A DNA stretch of 31,641 bases, from positions 1 to 31,641 of the IMG/VR virus record IMGVR_UViG_3300025168_000370. One strand, written 5' to 3'. Each line of letters begins with the position of its first letter. Within the stretch, counting starts at the first letter, position 1. The translations under genes and the position numbers were made by a program. The notes beneath the pieces were generated by a model. That model was not told the origin of the DNA, did not search any database, and was given only the letters and a program-made list of their open reading frames with translations. Source of the stretch: a virus. Below, one piece after another: positions 8,429 to 15,646 of the stretch.

Positions 8429-9241
8429 TTATCCTTTAATTATCATATCAGGGTATTGTAAGTTTTCAATATATGTTTCTAACTTTTCAATTTCTTCTTG
8501 TGCCTGACTGAATATTTGTTCACCATTCATAGTTACTCCACCCAGTAAAGCAACATTTTGAAACTTAGATAAGTTCATACCCCATTGTTTTTTAATTAAC
8601 GCTGAAGCATATCTTTTTAAATGCATGTTGTCATACAAATCTGTATAAACATCTGGGTCTAATTTTCTGTAACATTCAATGATAAGATAGTCATCTGTAT
8701 TAACATCACCAGACCAATCCATATCTAAATATAATCTTCCTTGATGTTCTGTAAATCTAATAGGTTTTTCGCCAACTAAAATATGTGAAAGATAATCAAG
8801 ATGTTGCATTGTCATTTCATAGTGAACAATACTTGTTGAGGAAAAATCATACAAATCATTTAATCTTAATTGATAACGAATATCAAACATATTGTTTGTA
8901 GCCGCATTATCGAATGAAAAAATGTTTAGTACAGAAACTATGCTCGATGGCATAGGAATAAAATTTTTCCCTTCTTCAAAACTTGATGTTATTGTACTAT
9001 CAACTCTATCGGTTGCAGTAGTGGTATCGTTGGTTAAAGCTCTTGTTTTATCTGCTTCTGTAATTTTATATTTAAGATACATTTTCTCAACACTATCATA
9101 ATAGTAGTGAGCAAAGTATTGTATCGCTTCGTCTATTCTATCGTCAACTTGGTCGTCACTAACATTAATGTCAATTACTCCAAAACCTAAGTTTCGTAAA
9201 CAATAATCTTTGAATGTTGTCTTTGAATTTGGTATTGCCAT
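8429..9241 (-). CDS. 13: Neck protein gp13
   Basis: This is the head-completion neck protein that binds the portal end after packaging. It has 270 residues (T4: 309). The opening MAIPNSKTTFKDYCLRNLGF, then VIDINVSDDQVDDRIDEAIQ and YFAHYYYDSVEKMYLKYKIT, is a family signature shared with marine T4-like phages. Other conserved blocks are FIPMPSSIVSVLNIFSF and SALIKKQWGMNLSKFQNVAL. The ATG at 9241 has AAGGA in front. Those bases, and the first 71 bases of the gene, also encode the end of the upstream epimerase. No exact late promoter lies ahead of it; a one-mismatch octamer at 9259-9266 is inside the epimerase gene and is not convincing. Confidence 0.95.
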   Translation of the reverse strand: MAIPNSKTTFKDYCLRNLGFGVIDINVSDDQVDDRIDEAIQYFAHYYYDSVEKMYLKYKITEADKTRALTNDTTTATDRVDSTITSSFEEGKNFIPMPSSIVSVLNIFSFDNAATNNMFDIRYQLRLNDLYDFSSTSIVHYEMTMQHLDYLSHILVGEKPIRFTEHQGRLYLDMDWSGDVNTDDYLIIECYRKLDPDVYTDLYDNMHLKRYASALIKKQWGMNLSKFQNVALLGGVTMNGEQIFSQAQEEIEKLETYIENLQYPDMIIKG

Positions 9242-10016
9242 GTATTTTTCCTTTTAAGTATTTATCTAAATTGCGTTTTGGTACCCATCCCAAATCCAAT
9301 ATATCTGTTATATTTGCCGTGTTATCTTGTCTTTCGCCTATAAAACCAGATTCTAAAGGTATATTATGTAAGTATTTATCAACTAGCTCATCGACCTTTA
9401 TGCCTTTACCACTTGCAATTTCATAATTATGTTGTGTCCAATCTGCGAAAAAGTCCTTACGATATATAAACAATTTAATTGCATCAACAATATCTAATAC
9501 ATGTATAAAGTCTCTTGTATGATTAGTTTTGTACGTTAAAGTGCCATCAATCATTTTTTGAGTTAACATTGTAGGTCTACATCCAGGCCCAAAGACATTA
9601 GTAAATCTTAATCCAATATGTTTACCTGTTGCCTTTGCCACAGATTCCATTGCCTTTTTTGAACCTGCATAAGGATTATTATACCATTCATGTACATTTG
9701 AAGATGAAGCATAAACACATGGAATTTCAAGTTTTCCACATAATTGAAACAAGTTAATAGACCAATCTACATTTGTTTCATACCATTTGTCTGGGTCTTC
9801 CATTGATTTACGAACATCTGCTAATGCCGCCAGATGAACTACTCTATCAAATTGTGATAAGTAATCTTCTTTTATATCTTTAAAATTAAGGGGTGCTGGA
9901 TTTCCCTCAAATGTTCTTAATAAATCCCACTCTGAAACTGAATGTTTATCTTTTTTTAATTCTCTAACTACATGTGAACCAATAAATCCACTTGAACCTG
10001 TAACCAATATTTTCAT
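9171..10016 (-). CDS. NAD-dependent sugar epimerase/dehydratase (extended SDR)
   Basis: This protein probably converts a nucleotide-activated sugar in the cytoplasm of the infected cell. It has 281 residues with a complete Rossmann N-terminus, MKILVTGSSGFIGSH (Gly7, Gly10, Gly13). The HLAALADV motif at 61-68, SSS at 104-106 and the catalytic YAGSK pair Tyr116/Lys120 follow. LRFTNVFGPG and a C-terminal substrate domain complete the extended-SDR pattern. The exact sugar cannot be read. ATG at 10016 is preferred over a TTG six bases upstream because GGAG lies seven bases before it. The last 23 or so residues are encoded within the start of gp13 in another frame, a 71-base overlap. It forms a cassette with two divergent glycosyltransferase genes, and all three are foreign to the T4 structural order. 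Confidence 0.88.
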   Translation of the reverse strand: MKILVTGSSGFIGSHVVRELKKDKHSVSEWDLLRTFEGNPAPLNFKDIKEDYLSQFDRVVHLAALADVRKSMEDPDKWYETNVDWSINLFQLCGKLEIPCVYASSSNVHEWYNNPYAGSKKAMESVAKATGKHIGLRFTNVFGPGCRPTMLTQKMIDGTLTYKTNHTRDFIHVLDIVDAIKLFIYRKDFFADWTQHNYEIASGKGIKVDELVDKYLHNIPLESGFIGERQDNTANITDILDLGWVPKRNLDKYLKGKIHGNTKFKDNIQRLLFTKLRFWSN

Positions 10017-10071
10017 TGACAATACTCCATATATATGATATTAATACTACTATAACTTATTTAGGTGATTA
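10017..10071. promoter_or_regulatory. Divergent promoter region of the sugar cassette
   Basis: This 55-base gap separates the start codons of the epimerase (minus) and the first glycosyltransferase (plus), so promoters for both directions should lie here. On the plus strand TATAACTT at 10051-10058 resembles a -10 or degenerate late element and is followed by AGGTGA as ribosome site. On the minus strand GGAG serves the epimerase. A 10-base palindrome CATATATATG occurs at 10028-10037. No exact late octamer was found, so this cassette may follow a different schedule from the structural genes. Confidence 0.4.
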
Positions 10072-10959
10072 ATGTCAAGGGCAATTTACAGTTTATATAT
10101 TGAAATACCAGACGAAGAACTTGATTTCTTCGATAAAGATATTATTAGAAAAGGTAAAACACCAACTAATATCCATACTAAACAACAATTTCAAAAACAT
10201 TATCAAAAAATTATAGAAAACAAAAAACGCTATGCAGAGGTTCTTGGTGTTGAGTTCTTTATGTATGAATATTCAACAGATTTCAAAGAGTATGCAAAAC
10301 ACTTTAAAGAGAATTATCCGTTTATCACAATGTATAACATTGTTAACAAATACAAATTAGCATTAATGGAAAGGCTTGTCAATAAGTACGATGAAGTTCT
10401 TTATCTAGACTTTGATGCTATACCTGTAACAAATGAAAACTTTTTTGATGTATGGGATTTATCTAAAGGTATTGCAATTTTACATAACAATGATAAGATA
10501 CGACCTACACATTATCATCTAGATGAAATTAAAGGTTCTATTCGTTCGCCATCAGCAAAATACTTTAACGCAATGGCAATGTTAGAAGAAAATGGTTTGT
10601 CACCACAATGCGATGTAGTTAATACAGGCATCATTGGTTGCAATAAAGAACATTGGAATAAACTTAATTACTTTTCAGATTTAGATAAGTCATTTGAATT
10701 GATGCACTATTTAAGAAGTGATGAATATAAAAAGGATTCTATGTATCCAATAAATATAACAAATACATTTGGATATGATAACGAAACAATTTTCTCATAT
10801 AAATTAAAAAAACAAAATGTGCCTGTTCAATGGTTAAATAACCAATGGCATTATTTTTATGATTATGAGATGCATATACCTAAAGAAACAAAGATAGTAC
10901 ACGCTATCAATAAGGAATTTGAATATGTCTGGCGATATGAAAAAAAGATTAATTTTTAG
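10072..10959 (+). CDS. GT-A type glycosyltransferase 1
   Basis: Probable nucleotide-sugar-dependent glycosyltransferase of 295 residues. It has the GT-A pattern of a hydrophobic strand ending in a DxD metal-sugar site, VLYLDFDAIP (Asp113, Asp115). NTGIIGCN at 184-191, DNE at 236-238 and a C-terminal KIVHAINKEF with His277 follow. No signal peptide or membrane segment is evident, so it should act in the cytoplasm. It shares this whole motif series with the next gene, pointing to an old duplication. The acceptor could be a virion protein, a cell-surface glycan or another phage molecule; the sequence does not decide. ATG at 10072 has AGGTGA in front. Its base composition is among the most AT-rich in the window. 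Confidence 0.8.
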   Translation: MSRAIYSLYIEIPDEELDFFDKDIIRKGKTPTNIHTKQQFQKHYQKIIENKKRYAEVLGVEFFMYEYSTDFKEYAKHFKENYPFITMYNIVNKYKLALMERLVNKYDEVLYLDFDAIPVTNENFFDVWDLSKGIAILHNNDKIRPTHYHLDEIKGSIRSPSAKYFNAMAMLEENGLSPQCDVVNTGIIGCNKEHWNKLNYFSDLDKSFELMHYLRSDEYKKDSMYPINITNTFGYDNETIFSYKLKKQNVPVQWLNNQWHYFYDYEMHIPKETKIVHAINKEFEYVWRYEKKINF

Positions 10960-11764
10960 TATGTACACAACATCTATTAATTTAGATGAAAGAAGTAATT
11001 CTGCAAGAATTGGTGGTGCTGGAAATATGTTTGAAAAACATTTTGAAAGACTTGTACAGGGTCACAAAGCATTAGCAGAAATGTGGGATGCTGATTATAT
11101 TTTAGATAGGCCTAGTCAAACCGATTCTGTTAAAGAGTTTGATAAACTTACAATGTGGAAACTTTTTAAATTAGAAGAGTACGTTGAACAATACGAACAA
11201 GTTCTATATCTTGATTTAGATGTTATTCCTAATCTAAAAAATATAAAAAAGAATATGTTTAACGAGTTTGATTTTACAAAAATTGTTTCGGGGTGTAATG
11301 ACACACATGATTTAGCATTATTTAAAAATGTTCATGAAATGAGAGATAAAGATAATTGGTATAAATCTCTTGACAAGTATCATTGGTCAGTCAAAACAAA
11401 AATGTTTCATCATATGTTACTATCACAATTAATTGAACCTAAGTTCTATCGTATGATTAATACTGGTATATGGGGTGGAAGTAAAACTGCTACTGATAAA
11501 TTAAAATTTAGTAAAAGATTTGATGAATGTAAAGAAGTCCTTGACGAAATCAAAGACATGGATAATCGATACTTCTACAATAACGAAGTTTTTATTTCTT
11601 ACATTTTGGAAAAATACAAACTAGAAGATAACTTTGATTTAGTACCAGACCACTGGCATCGTTTCTTTCTTAATGACAGTAGTTATGATTCATGCAAAAC
11701 AGCATGTCTTATACATGTTATGAACAAAGACTTTGAGGGTGTCTTTAAAGCTATAGATTCTTAA
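10937..11764 (+). CDS. GT-A type glycosyltransferase 2
   Basis: Second glycosyltransferase of the cassette, 275 residues from the preferred ATG at 10937, which overlaps the end of the first by 23 bases. A TTG at 10919 and ATGs at 10925 and 10961 are alternatives, and no strong ribosome site decides. Motifs parallel the neighbour: VLYLDLDVIP with Asp93 and Asp95, NTGIWGG at 175-181, NNE at 215-217, and the terminal CLIHVMNKDF with His260. The N-terminus MKKRLIFSMYTTSINLDERS is short and cytoplasmic-looking. The two enzymes may act in succession on a sugar supplied by the epimerase, which is inference from context. The gene ends convergently with, and overlaps by 14 bases, the next minus-strand gene. 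Confidence 0.78.
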   Translation: MKKRLIFSMYTTSINLDERSNSARIGGAGNMFEKHFERLVQGHKALAEMWDADYILDRPSQTDSVKEFDKLTMWKLFKLEEYVEQYEQVLYLDLDVIPNLKNIKKNMFNEFDFTKIVSGCNDTHDLALFKNVHEMRDKDNWYKSLDKYHWSVKTKMFHHMLLSQLIEPKFYRMINTGIWGGSKTATDKLKFSKRFDECKEVLDEIKDMDNRYFYNNEVFISYILEKYKLEDNFDLVPDHWHRFFLNDSSYDSCKTACLIHVMNKDFEGVFKAIDS

Positions 11765-12389
11765 TATCTAAAAGAGTTTGTAAAATTTCAACGGGGTCTT
11801 TTGCTTTTCTTAATTTAGATTTCAATTCTCTATCTTCACAATTTTTAACAACATCTAGTTCAAAGGCTGCAAGTTTAACAATAAACAAATCTTCTTTTTG
11901 TTTCTCTGCGTTAAACTCTTCAAAGAAAAGTTTTAAACCATAGGAATAAAATTTTGTATCTACTTTAGATGATTGAGTTTCACTATCATAATACGCAATA
12001 GGGTCAATTAATAAACCCATTTCTTTTCCAATACGAACAGCATACTCTTTAAAATGTCTTTCTTCTCGTTTAATTCTTTTGTATGTGTTTTCGTGCATCG
12101 TGTCTAAATCAGTAAGTGTCAAAAGTTTTTGTGTGTACTTATCATCCTCATTCCAATTAAAGTTAATTTCAGTTTCTTTACCAGTTTCTTCTATTGTGTA
12201 ATAAACTCTTACATGAGTTCTTTCATCATTGGTAAACTCAGCACGAATAAAATTATCTTTATGCCAAAGACAAAAAATTGTATCTTTATCATCTGTCCAA
12301 TGAACAGGTTCTAAATATTTTGACATAGGTGTCTGGTCTGTTGCTGGAAGTGGTTTAGTATCTAGGGGAATGTTTTTTAGTTCAGTCAT
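11751..12389 (-). CDS. Conserved phage protein of unknown function
   Basis: A 212-residue soluble protein that I cannot assign. The N-terminal third reads LEPVHWTDDKDTIFCLWHKD and continues in beta-rich sequence. The second half is helical and charged, with YKRIKREERHFKEYAVRIGK, MGLLIDPIAYYDSETQSS and LELDVVKNCEDRELKSKLRK-like helices. No signal peptide, membrane segment or catalytic motif stands out. It lies between the fibre genes and the sugar cassette, on the same strand as the structural genes. This suggests a virion or assembly role such as a fibre-assembly protein, but that is context only. ATG at 12389 is preceded by GGAGA. Its end overlaps the convergent glycosyltransferase gene. Confidence 0.75.
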   Translation of the reverse strand: MTELKNIPLDTKPLPATDQTPMSKYLEPVHWTDDKDTIFCLWHKDNFIRAEFTNDERTHVRVYYTIEETGKETEINFNWNEDDKYTQKLLTLTDLDTMHENTYKRIKREERHFKEYAVRIGKEMGLLIDPIAYYDSETQSSKVDTKFYSYGLKLFFEEFNAEKQKEDLFIVKLAAFELDVVKNCEDRELKSKLRKAKDPVEILQTLLDIKNL

Positions 12390-12417
12390 AATATAATCTC
12401 CAAAAAGTATTTAATAG

Positions 12418-13377
12418 TTAAGAACGAAGTGCCTTAAAGGTAAAAGTAGAAATAGTTGCAGCAGAACCGTTAGGAAATTTCTGTGAACGATAATCATCAC
12501 CGCCAACAAATCTATTTGTTTCTGTACCTGAACCATCAAGTTTTGTATCAGTCATTGCCGTTCCTTTTGCAACACCTGAACCATTTATATTGTAATCAAT
12601 ATTGTGGTCTGCAGCTACAGCATCATCAACTGCTAGTTTTCTAGTGTAGTTTTGTAGTAACGATTCGATGTCTGCTTCTGCATATTGATTTAAGTTTTTA
12701 TTTGTATTATCGATAAACAACAATGTTCTCGCAGGTGTGTTATCAACACCATCTCTTTTAAAAAGAAAGAAGCTGTTTATTATTTCATTGTGTGTTTGAG
12801 CAGTACCTGCACCATCAATAGAACCCGCTGCATATTCAGAGACATCAGCTCTTGTATCAATAAAAACAGCAGTAGAAGAAATTAGTGTATGATTACTCAA
12901 TGAATTTGCATTGTGAATTGTGAACATTCCTCCATAATCACCTGCTGTTCCTTCACTGGCAGCAGTCATAAGAACTAATGCTGGTTTAATAAAAGTATCA
13001 ACAAAGTCTGCTTCTGTCATAGACCGAATCGCTCCAGCAGAGTTATCCCAATAAACAGGAAATGCCACACTATTAGTATCTCCAGCCGCACTTACAGAAG
13101 CCTTTGTTTGTGATATCTTATCAAAAGCAGTTGTGGCTGTTTGTAAAGCACCAGAGCCAGGGTGTGAAGATACTTGAACTACGGTTGCTGAAGAGATAAA
13201 TCTTGTATCATTCATTACTGGTGAAATATTACCACTACCAGAAACCTGTGAACATGTCACAGATGGGTTTGAGGCATATTGGAATATCGCTTGTTTTACA
13301 TACTCTAATACTTCACTTGCAGAAGTCTCAATAAGACTGTTACTGCCATCGTAGTATAAGGGGGCTCTTACTGTCAT
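12418..13377 (-). CDS. Putative virion structural / fibre-associated protein
   Basis: A 319-residue protein opening MTVRAPLYYDGSNSLIETSA, a start that resembles proteins in the adsorption region of marine T4-like phages. The rest is rich in Ser, Thr, Ala, Asp and Asn with short beta strands, for example VAFPVYWDNSAGAIRSM, FVDTFIKPALVLMTAASEGT and a terminal STFTFKALRS. No enzyme motif is seen. Gene order suggests a fibre or baseplate-peripheral protein in the region of T4 genes 11, 12 and wac, but I cannot align it to any of them. It has its own sigma-70-type promoter overlapping a late-like element (13404-13432), with an AGGAG site. It lies 28 bases upstream of the 212-residue gene. Confidence 0.75.
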   Translation of the reverse strand: MTVRAPLYYDGSNSLIETSASEVLEYVKQAIFQYASNPSVTCSQVSGSGNISPVMNDTRFISSATVVQVSSHPGSGALQTATTAFDKISQTKASVSAAGDTNSVAFPVYWDNSAGAIRSMTEADFVDTFIKPALVLMTAASEGTAGDYGGMFTIHNANSLSNHTLISSTAVFIDTRADVSEYAAGSIDGAGTAQTHNEIINSFFLFKRDGVDNTPARTLLFIDNTNKNLNQYAEADIESLLQNYTRKLAVDDAVAADHNIDYNINGSGVAKGTAMTDTKLDGSGTETNRFVGGDDYRSQKFPNGSAATISTFTFKALRS

Positions 13378-13403
13378 TTCATAATCTCCTAATAATTATT
13401 AAC

Positions 13404-13432
13404 ATAATACATTTATATATGTACTTTGTCAA
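13404..13432 (-). promoter_or_regulatory. Sigma-70-type promoter overlapping a late-like octamer
   Basis: On the minus strand TTGACA (13427-13432) is followed by exactly 17 bases and TATTAT (13404-13409), one base from the TATAAT consensus. Inside the spacer TATAAATG (13410-13417) is a one-mismatch copy of the late octamer. Either element would start RNA about 15-35 bases before the gene beginning at 13377. No other gap in the window has so good a host-type promoter. Confidence 0.65.
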
Positions 13433-13435
13433 CCA

Positions 13436-15073
13436 TTAAATTGCGGCGTGTCCGTTAACTGTTTTTAGTGTTGTGCCACCAGAGTTCTTAATTAAAAGAA
13501 TACTATCTGGTGTTGCGTGGAACTTACCTGTTGAACCAACAATCTTTGCTTTCTCTACGGCAGTTTCTGAATTACCTGCTCTGAATGATATTTTAGTTGC
13601 GTTAGATGATGCACTAAAGTCTCCTTCAGCCATCGCTACGATAGCTGCGGCCACTGTAATAGCATCGGTACCTGCACCCTCGTCAGGTGCTTGGAAGAAG
13701 ATTGCACCAAGTTCATCGTTTGCGGCAACATCAGTATCACCTGATTGTAAAGTAATAGTTGCAGACGAACCGTCAGCAGCTGCTAAATCTTTGAGAATTA
13801 ACTTACCAGTTGATGTCATAGTTAATAATCCACCATCTGTACCTGCGGCAGCAGATTTACCTGTTGCAAATATCATAGAAGCAGCGTTATTATCAGCTGC
13901 AAAGTTACCTTCAGAGACAACCTTAATTGTACCTGCGGCTAATAGAGCATCAGTACCTGCACCTTCAGCAGGTGCCTTAAAGTCAATTTGTCCTAACACA
14001 TCATCTGCGGCAATATCGTTATCACCTGCGGCAAGTGTTACTAATGGTGTAGAGTTATCTGCTGTTGCTGGAACAGAAATCGTAAGACCTGAATCAGCGA
14101 CATGTGTTATTGTTACGTCTGAATTAGCACCTAACTTAATTACAGAAGCATCTGAACCTAAGATTAAGTCATCGCCTACTGTGAAGTCACCATTTGTTGT
14201 TAAACCTGTATCTGCTACGTGAGTAATATTAATATCTGAATCAGCACCAAATTTTATTATTGCTGCATCAGATAATAGTAAAAGGTCATCACCTATAACT
14301 GCATCTAAAGCAACTGATAATCCACCATCAGTTTGTAGTGAACCATCGGTTGTACTTGTTGCAGCAGTTGTATCGTCTGTTTTTAGTATTCCACTAAATG
14401 TACCTGTTGTAGCTGTTAATCCAGCAGTAACTGCTAATGCACCTGCAGAACTTAAAGTCATTTTTGTTGCAGCTGCTTCGGAAGCACCAACCATAAAGTC
14501 AATGGCAGTAGCATTAGCATCAGCCGCAAAGTCACCCTCAGAACGAGCTTGAATAGCTGCGGCAACTAATACTGCATCTGTTCCTGTTCCTTCATCTGGT
14601 GCCTGAAAGGCAATTTTACCTAGAACGTCATTGGCAGCGATATCAGTTTCACCTGATTGTAAGGTTAAAACAAATGGATTATCGTCACCTGTTGCTTTTG
14701 ATTTTAAGAATAAACCATCATCAGGGTCGTGTGTTACTATAACGTCTTGGTCATTACCAAATTGAATGGTAGCACCATCGGCTAAAAATAAATCTGAAAA
14801 TTCTTTTGTTGCAGAACCCAATGTTGTACCGTCAGCGCTTGTTGGTAATATTGATGTTCCGAATGTACCTGTATTAATAACAGGTGAAGTTAATGTTTTG
14901 TTTGTAAGGGTTTGTGTTGCTCCAAGAGATACACTTGTAAATCCGCCGGCTGTGCTACCATCATGAACTCTCAACGTGTCTAGCGTTGTATCATAAGTAA
15001 TTTCACCAATTGCGCCCGTAAATGAATTATTCTGTGAAGTTGTACCCCTTCTATGTTGTAGTACTGTTGGCAT
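13436..15073 (-). CDS. Repeat-built tail fibre protein with Mtd-like N-terminus
   Basis: A 545-residue fibre-type protein. The N-terminal block VLQHRRGTTSQNNSFTGAIG, then EITYDTTLDTLRVHDGSTAGG (first 20 positions typical), resembles the attachment domain seen in major-tropism-determinant-like and other phage fibre proteins. A linker LGATQTLTNKTLTSPVI at 50-66 follows. The shaft is modular: three copies of a roughly 60-residue repeat (residues 137-197, 345-403, 440-500) with core AANDxLGxIxFQAPDEG, and three copies of a 21-residue unit (101-121, 271-291, 310-330) with core FGxDSDxxITHVADxGL. The C-terminus ends KTVNGHAAI. It is rich in Ala, Asp and Gly, and its GC content is clearly higher than that of its neighbours. 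An exact late promoter lies upstream, with AGGAG before the ATG. Confidence 0.85.
   Translation of the reverse strand: MPTVLQHRRGTTSQNNSFTGAIGEITYDTTLDTLRVHDGSTAGGFTSVSLGATQTLTNKTLTSPVINTGTFGTSILPTSADGTTLGSATKEFSDLFLADGATIQFGNDQDVIVTHDPDDGLFLKSKATGDDNPFVLTLQSGETDIAANDVLGKIAFQAPDEGTGTDAVLVAAAIQARSEGDFAADANATAIDFMVGASEAAATKMTLSSAGALAVTAGLTATTGTFSGILKTDDTTAATSTTDGSLQTDGGLSVALDAVIGDDLLLLSDAAIIKFGADSDINITHVADTGLTTNGDFTVGDDLILGSDASVIKLGANSDVTITHVADSGLTISVPATADNSTPLVTLAAGDNDIAADDVLGQIDFKAPAEGAGTDALLAAGTIKVVSEGNFAADNNAASMIFATGKSAAAGTDGGLLTMTSTGKLILKDLAAADGSSATITLQSGDTDVAANDELGAIFFQAPDEGAGTDAITVAAAIVAMAEGDFSASSNATKISFRAGNSETAVEKAKIVGSTGKFHATPDSILLIKNSGGTTLKTVNGHAAI
13574..13756 (-). repeat. Fibre repeat A, copy 3
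   Basis: Encodes residues 440-500 of the fibre, with TLQSGDTDVAANDELGAIFF, QAPDEGAGTDAITVAAAI and EGDFSASSNATKISFRAG. It is nearest in sequence to copy 1 at 14483-14665. Confidence 0.8.
13865..14041 (-). repeat. Fibre repeat A, copy 2
   Basis: Encodes residues 345-403, with VTLAAGDNDIAADDVLGQID, FKAPAEGAGTDALLAAGTIK and EGNFAADNNAASMIFATG. It is the most diverged of the three copies. Confidence 0.75.
14483..14665 (-). repeat. Fibre repeat A, copy 1
   Basis: Encodes residues 137-197, with TLQSGETDIAANDVLGKIAF, QAPDEGTGTDAVLVAAAI and EGDFAADANATAIDFMVG. Repeats like this can exchange by recombination and vary fibre length. Confidence 0.8.
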
Positions 15074-15108
15074 CTTAATTATCTCCTAGTAAGTATGTCT
15101 TTTCATAT

Positions 15109-15116
15109 TATTTATA
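15109..15116 (-). promoter_or_regulatory. T4-type late promoter upstream of the fibre gene
   Basis: The minus-strand TATAAATA is an exact late octamer, 36 bases ahead of the fibre ATG at 15073, in the gap after the 174-residue gene. An AGGAG ribosome site lies between it and the start codon. Confidence 0.75.
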
Positions 15117-15120
15117 CAAC

Positions 15121-15645
15121 TTATATACTACTACTTTCGCCTAAATCTTGATTTGGTGTACTTCCTTTAGGTTCATTCATATCATATAAGTTATTTGCAG
15201 TTGAAAATCCAAAAGCGTCAACAGCACCTAGTGATAAGTCTCCTAAATCAGCGGCTGCCTCAGCAGTTGGTAATTGTGTTAGTGTAGAGTTTGTAAACCC
15301 CAAATCGGCAGTAAATGCGACTGTACCAGTCTCATTTTTAAATGTAATTGTCCTATCTGCTGTAGGGTTTGTTACAACAAATGTAGTTTCATTAGCATCA
15401 TCATCACCTGTTCCTTCAAAAGTAATTCTATCACTTAGTATATTTAATTCAGTAGGGGAAACAGTTGTAATTCCTAGTGAACCTGTAATTGATAAATCAC
15501 CAACAGAAATATTGGTGGCAGAAACTTGTCCAAAATTTAATGTTCCATTTTCTAGAGCAGAAACATCTGTAACCAGATTGTTAAACTGACTTCGCAGTTG
15601 TTCAAGGGTTTGTGTATTTGTTACTTGTGTTGCATTAATTGCCAT
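15121..15645 (-). CDS. Small fibre-like protein, tandem paralogue B
   Basis: A 174-residue protein that is a tandem duplicate of the gene immediately upstream. Both start MAINAxQVTNTxTLEQLRxQ and continue FNNLVTDVSALENGTLNFG, an N-terminal coiled-coil-like segment. Both then have a beta domain with ANETTFxVTxPTADRTITF followed by TGTV, a motif common in shafts of marine phage fibres. This copy has a 50-residue C-terminal extension, including LPTAEAAADLGDLSLGAVDA and a Met/Pro-containing tail ending DLGESSSI. The role is probably a trimeric fibre or fibre adaptor. The ATG follows directly on the stop of the paralogue, so translation is likely coupled, and an exact late promoter follows the gene. 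Confidence 0.75.
   Translation of the reverse strand: MAINATQVTNTQTLEQLRSQFNNLVTDVSALENGTLNFGQVSATNISVGDLSITGSLGITTVSPTELNILSDRITFEGTGDDDANETTFVVTNPTADRTITFKNETGTVAFTADLGFTNSTLTQLPTAEAAADLGDLSLGAVDAFGFSTANNLYDMNEPKGSTPNQDLGESSSI
15529..15590 (-). repeat. 62-base direct repeat, copy in paralogue B
   Basis: This 62-base segment is identical, by eye, to 15902-15963. It encodes the DVSALENGTLNFG part of the shared N-terminal domain. Flanking sequence on both sides diverges. Confidence 0.85.
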
Positions 15646-15646
15646 T

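Noticed and set aside
9259-9266. One-mismatch late octamer GATAAATA ahead of gp13
   Set aside because: The same variant occurs inside genes at 9373-9380, 16076-16083 and 18171-18178, so it is expected by chance here.
10017-10022. TTG start for the epimerase at 10022
   Set aside because: ATG at 10016 has GGAG at a better distance and begins the Rossmann strand directly.
10028-10037. CATATATATG palindrome as an operator
   Set aside because: A short alternating AT palindrome is likely by chance in this composition; kept only as a note in the divergent region.
13473-14222. Plus-strand open frame of 249 codons opposite the fibre gene
   Set aside because: It mirrors the Ala/Asp-rich repeat coding on the other strand, is low in complexity and has no ribosome site or promoter.
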